Source of the DNA: JAPOXR01 sp965221815
Lineage (GTDB): Bacteria; Pseudomonadota; Alphaproteobacteria; Rhodobacterales; Rhodobacteraceae
Assembly (NCBI GenBank): GCA_965221815.1
Contig: OZ244915.1
Span: 744,001-808,000 of the forward strand
DNA length: 64,000 nucleotides
Reading direction: 5' to 3'
Below, in pieces: positions 8,165 through 16,738 of this stretch. Positions within the stretch are counted from its first letter, which is position 1; every line of letters starts with the position of its first letter. The position numbers and the translations under genes were made by a program. The notes under the pieces were generated by a model. It was not told where the DNA came from. It saw only the letters and a program-made list of their open reading frames with translations, and ran no database searches.

Positions 8165-9810
8165 TCACCCAGATTGATACGCTATAGTGGCCGGCGTGTC
8201 GGGTTGTTCGTGTGCCAGGCGTGACAGATCAGCGACACGGACGGCGGTGATTGCATCGAAGGCGAGGCATTTGCACAGATCTGCGGCCGTGTTCAGTCTG
8301 CGGTCCTTGATCCGGGTTCCCTGTTTGAGGGTTTTGAACCAGGTCTCAAGGGTCCAGCGTTTGCGGTACCAGGTGAGGACACGCGCCGCATGGATCGCAT
8401 CGCTTTCGCCATCTTCAGGCCGTTCTGTGGTCAGGAGCAGCCAGTGGAGCGGATCTTTCGCCTGGCCGTTCTGATCTTTCGGGGGATCAATCTCGGTGGC
8501 TGAAACGGCGAACAGGGACAAGGGTTCCGCGCCCTTGGCATCCTGTGGCGGGCCAGCCGGATCTCTCCAGCCCGAATCTCAAGGCGGACATCGCGGGCCT
8601 TGCGCCCGCGCGGGCCGCCGGCTGCCGGAATCGTCAATGGGGTGATCGTGATGACAGGCCGGTGGGCATCATGGTCCCACAGACAGCGTGTCGTGCCATC
8701 ATCGAGCTGGACCGCCGGCTGTGCCGACCGGCTGGCCCGGACCAGCAGGGACCCGCCCCTCAGTGGCCTTCAGGCCTGTAAAGTTCAGGGATGTGGTGTC
8801 CTGAATGGCCAGGATGAAGGCCTCCTCACGACACCGGTCAACTGTGGCCTCGTCATGCGGCTCCATGATATGGTCCATGGATATACGGGGGTTCGACATC
8901 AACCGGTAGGCTGCCTTCTGCTCCGCCATCTCCGGGAACATGACCGGGATCTCCTCACCCAGAGTCTGGCTCCAGGCACGGCCCATGTCAACAATCAGAC
9001 GCCGCACCCGGCCGTCGGTATGCCGTGTCCGTCCGTATTCACGCTGAGCCCAGTCCACATCCTGACCGTCATAGGCTCCCGCATGCCCGCCAATCGCCGG
9101 CCGCTTTCGGGTGCAGAGATCCCTTTTCCAGTCATCACCGGGCCCGTCATCCATGAGTGGCAACCCCCAGACCTGGCCGACCCGGGCGCTGGCGAGACGC
9201 AGCGCCCGCGAAGCCAGACCCTGAACACGGACCTGGGGCAACACCAGGAACCGATGATTACAGATGACCCGGCCCAGATTGTCGGCACGGGCATCAGCCG
9301 ACCAGCCAATCCACGCATCACGTGCCCGCAACTGCCAGGTCGCCGCCCCAAAACCAATCCCACCCAGAACCGCATGATGCGCCGACCGGATCCAGTAACG
9401 CACCTGGCCGCCCGGAGGACGCGACCAGCCCTGCGGATGATGGGCCGCAACCATCGCCTCCCAGGCACGACGATCATCCGCATCACGCACCCGTGCCAGC
9501 GAGACCGGACCCAGATCCGCCAGACTGCAGGCCAGCGCGACATCAAAGCGACCGTCTGCCGGACCCGCACCTGCCGGGGCGGATGGAGCCTGGGCAAAGG
9601 CCGGAACCACACAGGGGGCGGCAGATCATGACCCACATAGGCAGCCAGTGCAGGCAAAACCCGGGCCGCCGCAGAGATACAGGGGCGGCCCGCTGCATTC
9701 TGCCAGCCCGTCCGCGCACACAGCGCACGCGCCAAGGCATGACGTGTGGTGCCACCCGAACGCAAAGCCAATGCGAACCAGACCAGAACCTGCGAGTCAA
9801 AATGACGAAG
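8165..9810 (-). pseudogene. Decayed second copy of the DruA-Tn5-like transposase
   Basis: Read on the minus strand, pieces match the intact protein at 1963-4218 in order: RHFDSQVLVWFALALRSGG, then after a frameshift the DruA blocks (WEAMVAAHHPQGW, GGIGFGAATWQL, ARDAWIGWSADARADN, ICNHRFLVL), then HTDGRVRRLIVDMGRAW and AIQDTTSLNFT with the first catalytic Asp. A deletion removes the central DDE part including the second Asp. A further frameshift precedes YRKRWTLETWFKTLK, which keeps the Glu. The C-terminal 85 residues are lost at 8165. Its own 5' end was displaced to 12097-12197 by the IS1634-like insertion at 9811. Confidence 0.8.
9775..9810. repeat. Left 36-bp direct repeat flanking the IS1634-like element
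   Basis: This stretch, which encodes RHFDSQVL of the decayed DruA transposase, recurs at 12097-12132 with a single mismatch (A at 9782, G at 12104), immediately outside the two ends of the 9811-12096 element. It looks like a long target-site duplication. Confidence 0.75.
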
Positions 9811-9901
9811 GGGATATGATTGAAAGTGGGTGACGGAAGGACACAGGCGGCATATCAAGACGGCTACAAAACGTCGTCAATTCTCAGAGAGAACAGGAGA
9901 T

Positions 9902-10846
9902 ATGCCAATGACCACCTCTACAGTCACGCTGCTGCACAGTCCAGCAGAATCCTCCTCAGACGCCCTCACGGAGATCCAAAGTGAAGACGAGACAGGGACC
10001 CTGGTCCCTGAACGCCGGGTGCACGGCACTTCCGCCGCGCGCGCCGCCAAGGAACAGGGGATCATCGATCGTTTCCGCCCACGCTGTGAGGACGGTCTGA
10101 CCCCATGGCACGCCAATCTGTCCCCACCGGGTCGACGCCAACGCCTCGATCTCGTGCAACGCGCCGGGGGACGTTGGCCAAAGGAGAATGCCCGCGTGGC
10201 GCGCCATGAGACGGTCACCGTCACCCCCGATGACACCGGTCAGACGGCCGCTTCCGTCACAGGGGTGCAGAACACCGAACCCGGCTCCCTGATGGACACC
10301 CCCGGTGTTGATCGTCTGCGCACCCATATCCTGGACGGGGATGCCGCGCCATTGTGGCGAGCATATGCCGGCCTGACCGCGGTCGAATCGGTCTTCCGGG
10401 CGCTGAAATCAGAACGGGGACTGCGCCCCATCTTTCACCACAGGTGTGCCGGGCGGACGGACACCTGCTGATCTCCGTCCTGGCCTATCAGGCCGTTCAT
10501 GTCCTCCGGACACAGATGAAAGAGGCCGGGGGCCATGACAGCGGGTCCACCCTCCGCGATGTCCTCGGCGATCTCAGACGCACCCCCCACGACCTTCAGG
10601 CGAAAAGACGGCCAGATCGCCCCTGTCCGCAAGACGGCCACGCCCGATGATCTGCAAGCCGAAATCTACCAAGCCATACACACATCGCCCCACCGCCGCG
10701 CAACGTTCGCATCACTGGGGTCTGAAGACCCAACACCCTCCCGCATCGTGCCGCGGCCGTCCCGCCGCCAAGCCCACTCGTCGTGCCACGACAAAAATTC
10801 GGCCCTTTATGGATTGACGCAAATACACACAACGTTAAAGATGGGC
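9902..10846 (+). pseudogene. IS1634-family transposase, internally deleted and frameshifted
   Basis: ATG 9902 opens a frame with AKEQGIIDRFRPRCEDG and TVTVTPDDTGQTAAS, then PGVDRLRTHIL and ALWRAYAGLTAVESVFRALKSERGLRP, the catalytic-Glu block typical of IS1634 (expected Y-x-L-T-x-E-VFRxLK). A shift near 10440 moves the reading into GRTDGHLLISVLAYQAVH, also family-typical, and another shift leads into the C-terminal tail. The N-terminal DDE Asp residues are missing, so the protein is too short and dead. IS630 is inserted at 10848, just past its end. Confidence 0.7.
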
Positions 10847-10848
10847 TA

Positions 10849-12061
10849 GTGTTTTGCCTCATACAGATAGTTCCATATCCTGCAACCGTCGGTGGCCCCG
10901 CTTCCAGGATGCGACGAGATCCTCGGGGTCCCGGCGCCAGCGGAACGGGTGGGCCTCATGGGCATTGTGGTGGGCGATGTAGTCTTCTACCGCTGTGATG
11001 CACGCGTCAAGGGAATTGAAGATGGCATGCTTGAGTCTCTGTCGGGCCAGTTTCGAGAAGAAGCCCTCGACGGCGTTCATCCACGAGGCCGATGTCGGTG
11101 TGAAGTGGAAGGTCCAGTGCGGGTGGTCGGCAAGCCAGGCATGCACGTGCGCCGACTTGTGGGCGGACAGGTTGTCAAGGATGACATGGACCGCCATCGT
11201 GGGGTCGAGGTCCGCCGCCACATGATCGAGGAACGCACAGAAATCCGCGGAGCGGTGGCGCTCGGTCATCTTTCCGACCACCTTGCCAGTGGCGACATCG
11301 AGGGCCGCCAGCAACGTGGTGGTGCCGTTCCGTTTGTAATCATGCGTGCGGGTTGTCGGGTGACCCGGGGCGGGCGGCAGGGGTGTCTGGGTGCGGCCGA
11401 GGGCCTGGATCTGGGTCTTTTCATCCACCGAGAGGACCACGGCGTGATCCGGTGGGTTCATGTACAGTCCGATGACATCGTGGGCCTTGATGCCGAACCG
11501 GGGATCGTTCGAGACCTTGAAGGTCTTGACCTGATGGGGCCGCAGGCCATGGCGCTGCAGGATCCGGTGCACGGTGGTGGCCGTCAGGCCCCCGACCGCT
11601 GTGGCCAGGGCCTTGAGGGTCCAGTGGCTGCGGTTGGGCGGGGGTGGCGACATCGCCAGATCGATGACGGCCTGGATCCGGTCGGCGGGAATGGGTGTCT
11701 TGCCCGGCGGCCGGGTGGCATCGCGCAGGAGACCGTCGACACCCTCGGAAAGGAAACGGTCCCACCAGCGCCAGACGGTGGGTTTCGAGAGGCCTGTCTG
11801 CCGCATGGTCTCGACGAGGCCACAGCCGTCCCCGAGGGCGAGGATGATGCGGGCCCGCCAGACATGCTTCTGAGGGCTCTGGGGGTGGCTGACGATGTGC
11901 TCGAGGCGTGTGCGATCGGTGTCTGGCAGCCGGATCTCCGGCCGTGTCGATGTCCTGCCCATGGGTCTGTCTCCTGCCTTGGTGTTGGCCGCGGGCTCGC
12001 GGCGGCAGGATGATACCATGATGTGGGGCAGGAATAGAATCCTTTGTTTGTTATTATACAC
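10849..12061 (-). mobile_element. IS630-family insertion sequence
   Basis: The 1213-bp element is bounded by TA on both sides (10847-10848 and 12062-12063), the canonical IS630/Tc1 target duplication. The ends match over GTGT next to the TA (CTAGTGT left, ACACTAG right). One intact gene occupies it. It sits inside the IS1634-like element, so it is the youngest insertion of this nest. Confidence 0.75.
10859..11962 (-). CDS. IS630-family transposase
   Basis: The 367-aa protein starts at ATG 11962 with AGGAG eight bases upstream; an earlier in-frame ATG at 12061 lacks a ribosome site. An N-terminal helix-turn-helix (GLVETMRQTGLSKPTVWRWWDRF) and a winged-helix segment are followed by the DDE core: VLSVDEKTQIQ (Asp), HVILDNLSAHKS (Asp) and WMNAVEGFFSKLARQ (Glu). 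All three catalytic acids are present and the frame is unbroken, so the enzyme should be able to cut and paste at TA sites. Confidence 0.92.
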   Translation of the reverse strand: MGRTSTRPEIRLPDTDRTRLEHIVSHPQSPQKHVWRARIILALGDGCGLVETMRQTGLSKPTVWRWWDRFLSEGVDGLLRDATRPPGKTPIPADRIQAVIDLAMSPPPPNRSHWTLKALATAVGGLTATTVHRILQRHGLRPHQVKTFKVSNDPRFGIKAHDVIGLYMNPPDHAVVLSVDEKTQIQALGRTQTPLPPAPGHPTTRTHDYKRNGTTTLLAALDVATGKVVGKMTERHRSADFCAFLDHVAADLDPTMAVHVILDNLSAHKSAHVHAWLADHPHWTFHFTPTSASWMNAVEGFFSKLARQRLKHAIFNSLDACITAVEDYIAHHNAHEAHPFRWRRDPEDLVASWKRGHRRLQDMELSV

Positions 12062-12096
12062 TAGGATCGGCCGTCACCCACTTTCAATCATATCCC

Positions 12097-12197
12097 GAAC
12101 CAGGCCAGAACCTGCGAGTCAAAATGACGAAGCCCAATCTGCATGAACCCCGTATAACAGAAAAATATCAGCTATACAAGTGTGGTCAGTTGAAAGG
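12097..12197 (-). other. Displaced 5' end of the decayed DruA-transposase element
   Basis: On the minus strand a terminal-repeat-like sequence (12172-12197, with CACACTTGTATAG) is followed by an ATG at 12144 that reads MQIGLRHFDSQVLAWF, matching MQVGLRHFDSQTLDWL of the intact copy. The gene continues at 9810 beyond the inserted IS1634-like element. Bases 12097-12132 are the right copy of the 36-bp direct repeat. Confidence 0.75.
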
Positions 12198-12334
12198 CTG
12201 CGGACCGGGCTGGAACCTGCTGGAAACATTGCGGGCCCCACCGGACGAACTCATCCAGCGGCTCGAGATGTCCTGAACCACCTTGCAGGCCGGAAAGACC
12301 CAACAAGAACCTGAATAATTACTACGCAGACTTT

Positions 12335-12982
12335 CTATTTCTCCAAAAGATTAACCATTTTTTGCCAATTTGAACCCCTATGTTTTTCAAGCATTGATTT
12401 TGCATAATCTAATGCTTTCTTATAATTGGGCCGATCGTCCTGTATAAGTGACAACATTTTGTCCCAACGACAATGATGTTGAGATTCAACAATAGGCGCG
12501 AAATGATTTATGGCGCTACAGTTTGGATCATTTATGTCACAACCTCCACATTCAACTCCAGGGTAGACGCTTTTAGCTGCAATAATAATGTTGACCATTT
12601 CAGGACGAAATTGTTCTGAGTATTTATCATGGGTGAAAATATTACACCAACCATCTGTGAAACCTCGATCCAGACAAAATTTCAGATTAGGAATATAATC
12701 CGGTGTCATAAATTCATAACCAGAAAAATATCCAGTGAAGATATAACCTGACTTAGGATGCCATTTTGGTATAAGACATTTCATATTATAGTCACAAGTT
12801 AACTTACCATTTCGTTGCACTACTTTTAGTTTTGACCTTTCTACATAACACTGTGACTCAGTGACCATCGGCGATTTATTAATAGCATTGAGACATTGAT
12901 TCAAACCATCATCGTTAGCAGAAGCTAAGAAAGGTAAAGAAACCAGTAAAACAACTGCAGCTATTTTAAAATTCTTCATCAT
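12335..12982 (-). CDS. A+T-rich exported Cys-rich protein, unknown function
   Basis: The 215-aa product starts at ATG 12982 (or the adjacent ATG 12979) with AAGGA upstream. Residues 1-22 form a signal peptide (KNFKIAAVVLLVSLPFLASA). The mature part has ten cysteines, including ECGGC, and many Asn, Lys and aromatic residues; they probably form disulfides in the periplasm. The base composition is strikingly A+T rich compared with every neighbour, which are G+C-rich insertion sequences, and the codon use follows it. This indicates recent transfer from a low-G+C source, perhaps as passenger DNA. I do not recognise the family. Confidence 0.75.
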   Translation of the reverse strand: MMKNFKIAAVVLLVSLPFLASANDDGLNQCLNAINKSPMVTESQCYVERSKLKVVQRNGKLTCDYNMKCLIPKWHPKSGYIFTGYFSGYEFMTPDYIPNLKFCLDRGFTDGWCNIFTHDKYSEQFRPEMVNIIIAAKSVYPGVECGGCDINDPNCSAINHFAPIVESQHHCRWDKMLSLIQDDRPNYKKALDYAKSMLEKHRGSNWQKMVNLLEK

Positions 12983-13030
12983 TATTTTCCTTTTTGGTTA
13001 GGTAATTATTTAAGGCCCGTTGACAATTGC

Positions 13031-13066
13031 CTTGCGTCTTGAGCACTTCTTGCGTCTTGAGCACTT
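13031..13066. repeat. Exact tandem duplication of an 18-bp unit
   Basis: CTTGCGTCTTGAGCACTT occurs at 13031-13048 and again at 13049-13066 without a gap, between the start of the A+T-rich exported gene and the IS5 remnant. It could be a duplicated operator or a junction scar. Confidence 0.7.
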
Positions 13067-13069
13067 ATC

Positions 13070-13908
13070 GTGTATTTATGTCGGGATTGCAAGCCGAAAA
13101 AGGCGGCACGAGCAGACGAGGTGGGTGACAAGAAGAATGCAGATCGCACAGTTTTGACGGATGAGATGTGGGCGCGGGTGGCCCCGCTGTGTCCGGGCCA
13201 GGTGACTGACCCGGGGTGCACAGCTGTCGACAATCGTCTTTTTCTGGAAGGGGTTCTCTGGCGGTTTCGCACGGGCACACCCTGGCGTGATCTCCCGCCG
13301 CATTTTGGGCGATGGAACAGTGTCTTCAAGCGGTTCCGGCGTTGGACCCAAGCGAATCTATGTGAACGTCTTTTCACTGCGTGATCCGGTGATCTGGATC
13401 TGTCGATGGTGTCTGTGGATGGCACGATCATGCCAGCGCACCAGAAGGCCTCCGGGGCCAAAAAGTGGGATCAGAATCGGAAGGAATCGGCCGCTCAAAA
13501 GGAGGGTTGACCCGCAAGGTCGTGGCCCTCACCGATGCTGTCGGACATCTGATCCGGTTTGAGATTCTGCCGGGTCCGCCCCACGCTCTCAAGGCTGTAC
13601 CTGAACTCCTGGACGATCTCACCTGTGAGACGTTGATTGGCGACAAGGCCTGTGACGCGGATGGGGTGCTGGAGACAGTGGCAGAACGCGAGATGACGGC
13701 GGTGATTCCGCCGCGGTCGAACCGAAGCCCGCCCCGCGACTTTGACCGCGACGCTGACAAGGAGCGGCACCGGATCGAGACTGTCTTTGCGAAAATCAAG
13801 GAGGCCCATAGTCTCGCCACGCGAGACGACAAGACTCTTGCAAGCTTCGCAGCCGGTGATCGTGTGGGGGCGTACAGGCTTAACGTTCACCCCGCCACAA
13901 TCGATTGA
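13070..13908 (+). pseudogene. IS5-family transposase in three frames
   Basis: The first frame (to 13384) carries TDEMWARVAPLCPG, NRLFLEGVLWRFRTGTPWRDLP and FGRWNSVFKRFRRW, the IS5/IS427 N-terminal domain. A second frame then gives DLSMVSVDGTIMPAHQ with the first Asp. A third (from 13465) gives GRSKGGLTRKVVALTD, TLIGDKACDAD (second Asp) and RHRIETVFAKIKE (Glu). One -1 frameshift between ORF A and ORF B is normal for IS427-type elements, but two shifts are needed here, so the copy is probably dead. No clear terminal repeats were seen. Confidence 0.75.
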
Positions 13909-13982
13909 AGCATCACAGATTCGCAGTCCTTATGACAGGTTCCCTTTTCTGAATCCTGTTCGGCGGTCGGTCCCTGACCAGG

Positions 13983-14510
13983 TCATTGCGGGGTGCGTTT
14001 GAACGTGCCCGCAGGAGCGACATTGCGGATGCGGGCACGGACGGTTTTCGTATCGGGCATGCCTTCGATTTTCCACCGGTCGGTCCATACATACGCGCCC
14101 CAGACCGTCCCGTAGCCGTATGTTTGCGGGTCGGACAGCACCAGTTTGAAGCTGTTTTTGTCGATGACGTTATCGCTGAGTGTTTTGATCGGCAGCTCCA
14201 TGAACCGCTTCCCGGCAGGGATCACGAAAAGCCCATTTTCCGCCACATAATCTTTGCCCGCCTTGGCGGTGCCGTCCTCCGTGCGGTAGGCATAGCGGAT
14301 GTCGAAGTCGAGCGGACGGGACAGGATCAGGGTGAAGACTGCGTCCTCTCCCTCCTGGACCGTGATGTTCGCGACTGTCATCTGCGCCGTGACATCCTTG
14401 ACCCATCGGAAGTCCGTGGTGGGGGTGGCCTGCGCCAGTGTCGATGCTGGCAGTGATGTCAGAGCCACCAGCAGAGCGGTGGCTCCGATCAGGGATTGTT
14501 TCAATCTCAT
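13983..14510 (-). CDS. Exported Calx-beta-domain protein
   Basis: The 175-aa protein starts at ATG 14510 with a strong GGGAGGA site. A signal peptide (LIGATALLVALTSLPASTLA) ends near residue 26. The mature part resembles a Calx-beta fold: ITVQEGEDAVFTLILSRPL, RYAYRTEDGTAKAGKDYV and a strand pattern to VRARIRNV. Calx-beta domains bind calcium and occur in extracellular adhesion or matrix proteins. A single short domain with no anchor suggests a secreted or periplasmic protein. It lies between the IS5 remnant and the ISKra4 element and is the third exported accessory gene of this island. Confidence 0.7.
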   Translation of the reverse strand: MRLKQSLIGATALLVALTSLPASTLAQATPTTDFRWVKDVTAQMTVANITVQEGEDAVFTLILSRPLDFDIRYAYRTEDGTAKAGKDYVAENGLFVIPAGKRFMELPIKTLSDNVIDKNSFKLVLSDPQTYGYGTVWGAYVWTDRWKIEGMPDTKTVRARIRNVAPAGTFKRTPQ

Positions 14511-15123
14511 GGATTTCCTCCCAATTTTGAATTCCTAAGATTTTCAATACCTCGCCCCATAGGACGTTTCAACCCCCTGTACCTGCGTGGCCGGGGGAAT
14601 CACTCCCTTCCACCGGGGGAGTGGTTCTCGTCTGGCGGACTCGTAAATTTTCAACCTGTTGAAAACGCGTGGTTTTTGGAATCCTGATGGTGTGCGTTTG
14701 GGTGGTTTGGCGGAATTTTTGGAAAAATCCTGGAATTTGACCCGATCGGGGTGAAGTTGTTGGGTGTGTCTGCCGGATCGGGTCGCGTGTTCCCGAATGA
14801 AAATCCTCCATCATGGAGACCTCTGAGACGGAACACGCGGATGACCGATTGACACTCTGAAAATGCTTTTGCCAAGACCGATACGGACAGTGCGCAGGTG
14901 CGGTCGCGGGTCTGGCCCGTGGGCTGTGGGGTCAGGCCTTTGCCGCACGCGATGATCATGGGGACCAGTTGCAGATTGATGGGAAGAGCGCTCGCCAGGT
15001 GGCGGCCTCGCCGGGTCAGGCGACGACCCTGTTTGGCACCGTGACTTTTCCGCGGGCGCGCACTCGCCCGTCCGGCACGGGACCGTCCGTGGTGCCGACA
15101 GAGCCGATTCGGGGTCTGACCAC

Positions 15124-15133
15124 GGGGGGGGGG
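15124..15133 (+). repeat. G10 run at the left IS110 junction
   Basis: Ten G join the ISKra4 N-terminal coding part to the IS110 element. The right junction has GGGGG at 16805-16809. The uninterrupted gene is expected to have had a shorter G-run at the Thr-Gly-Gly-Met position, so this is the probable IS110 target and core. Confidence 0.6.
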
Positions 15134-15213
15134 CTCCCCACCTTTTAGCAAGGGCTGATTTTGTTGTTTTGAGGTGAGTGTTTCGTGAGGTCATCGGTGT
15201 TGTTTCCGGGTCT

Positions 15214-16455
15214 TCACGTGGCGTGATTGTGTCCGGTCCGTGCGGGGTCGAACAGGGTTTGGGTCTCGAGCCTGGCGCAGGCGACGGCGAGCCGCCTGTC
15301 GGCCACGGAGCGGAGCGCGCGGGCGTGCCCGTGTCCGCGTTCCCGGAGGGCCTGGTCTTTGGCCTGGCTGACGGTGTCGTGTTGGACGGCGACCGCGGCC
15401 CCATGGTGCCGGGCACAACGCAAGCGGTTATGGGCGGCCAGGCGGCGAACGACACTCAGTGACTGTCCGGAGCGCCGGGTGACCGGTGCGACCCCTGACA
15501 CACAGCGCAGGGCCTGATCATCTCGGCGGCGCAGAGGGTCATCGGCGTCTGCCAGCCGCGTGGCGCGGACGGTCCTGCCGACGCCGGGACGCGATCTCAG
15601 GATGTCCACGTCACGCTGTGTGTCGATTCCCGTCGGATCCTCGCTCTCGGCCCGGGTGGCGATCAGCCGATCGATTTGCGGGTGCGCTTCGGTGATGTGT
15701 GTGCCGATGAGATCCAGTTGGGCGAAGACGATCCGGAGATGGGCGCTGGCCGCTTGCGTTGTGCCCGGTGCGACGGTGACGGCGGGCGTGCGCAGGATCT
15801 CCAGGACGGCCGGGGCCGCGATGCGGCGGATGCGATGGCGCTTGAGGAGGCGGGTGATCGATGCCGGCCGTACGGTCTGGGCCTGGGCCGGGGTCGGCAC
15901 CCGCGTCCAGAGATCACGGATCCAGGCTTTGCCCCGGTCGCTGTCCACCTTGAGCCGCTGCGGATCAGACCGCCAGAGTTGCTGCTGCGCCCGGTTGGCC
16001 AGGCGGGTGCGGTCAGCTGTGAGTTGGTCGGCCAGGCGGGACCCTTCCCGCAGTTCGATGATCTCCGATGTGGTGGGATCGCGGTGACGACAGGCCGCTC
16101 GCGCGGTGCGCAGCGCCGCGGCCAGGACCCGGGCATCGCGCCGGTCATCCTGGGCCCCGGCGGGCGAGACGCGGTCGCGGAACCGGTCCAGCGGCTTGGG
16201 GTTTAGGGAATGGAGCGCGAATCCCCGGTCCAGCCGGGTGTCCACCACCGGGCCGTTCGGGACCTCACTGGCGATCCCGCTGGTCTCGGGTTGGGCACCG
16301 GTTGTCGTCACAATCCCATCCGCCCTGTCGGCCCGACTCGCGCCGCTGTGCGCGAAGGCGCGCTCACCGCGCACAGTCCCGTCGCCATCGCGGATGCACA
16401 CCGGGTGGGTCTGTGACCCCCAGTCGATCCCCACATCATCATCAATTCTCTCCAT
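15214..16455 (-). CDS. IS110-family transposase (DEDD recombinase)
   Basis: The 413-aa protein starts at ATG 16455 with GGAG six bases upstream. The N-terminal RuvC-like DEDD domain begins DDVGIDWGSQTHPV and continues with DRRDARVLAAALR. The C-terminal Tnp20 domain has SRPGVGRTVRATRLADADDP and ALRCVSGVAPVTRRSGQS, with the Ser of the transposase_20 active region. Such enzymes work with a structured bridge RNA encoded in the non-coding end of the element. The frame is intact. Confidence 0.88.
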   Translation of the reverse strand: MERIDDDVGIDWGSQTHPVCIRDGDGTVRGERAFAHSGASRADRADGIVTTTGAQPETSGIASEVPNGPVVDTRLDRGFALHSLNPKPLDRFRDRVSPAGAQDDRRDARVLAAALRTARAACRHRDPTTSEIIELREGSRLADQLTADRTRLANRAQQQLWRSDPQRLKVDSDRGKAWIRDLWTRVPTPAQAQTVRPASITRLLKRHRIRRIAAPAVLEILRTPAVTVAPGTTQAASAHLRIVFAQLDLIGTHITEAHPQIDRLIATRAESEDPTGIDTQRDVDILRSRPGVGRTVRATRLADADDPLRRRDDQALRCVSGVAPVTRRSGQSLSVVRRLAAHNRLRCARHHGAAVAVQHDTVSQAKDQALRERGHGHARALRSVADRRLAVACARLETQTLFDPARTGHNHAT

Positions 16456-16578
16456 TCTGGACTCCGTGTCTTCGGTTGTTTCCACGGGCCGTCACAATGC
16501 TGTCCAATCCCTGGACCAGGCGCTCTTGGGCGCAAACTCCCCACTGGGTCTCCATCGTGACAAAGGATCGGGGCACAG

Positions 16579-16592
16579 CCCCCCCCCCCCCC
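16579..16592 (+). repeat. Homopolymer C14
   Basis: Fourteen consecutive C lie in the IS110 upstream region, the longest homopolymer in the window. It is non-coding, so length change would alter only the leader or putative RNA. Confidence 0.85.
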
Positions 16593-16704
16593 GGGTGCTC
16601 AAGGCACAGGGGGTAAAGGGTCGCTCCCGATCCCGCCACCCGTCCCGACGATGATGCCGAAAAGGGAAGCCTGGCGAGCCCCATGCCCATCACGAACTTT
16701 TTTC

Positions 16705-16738
16705 GGCCCTCCACCCCTCCGCGGAGGGGTGGAGGGCC
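16705..16738. repeat. Perfect 34-bp palindrome
   Basis: The stretch is its own reverse complement over all 34 bases (left half GGCCCTCCACCCCTCCG, centre CCGCGG). It would form a very stable hairpin or cruciform. Six T precede it on the plus strand (16698-16703), so on the minus strand the hairpin is followed by AAAGTTCG reversed to a run of A; read toward the transposase it would be followed by A residues, not T. Confidence 0.75.

Larger units (their letters stand above)
9811..12096 (+). mobile_element. IS1634-like element with nested IS630
   Basis: Perfect 26-bp terminal inverted repeats lie at 9811-9836 and 12071-12096 (both begin GGGATATGATTGAAAG read inward). Inside are a broken IS1634-type transposase and a complete IS630. 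Outside both ends lies a 36-bp direct repeat. IS1634 of Mycoplasma mycoides is known to make unusually long target duplications, so the observation fits the family. The host sequence is the decayed DruA-transposase copy. Confidence 0.75.

Noticed and set aside
10892..12013. 373-aa plus-strand frame over IS630
   Set aside because: Antisense to the IS630 transposase, which has a full DDE triad; the plus frame shows no known motif.
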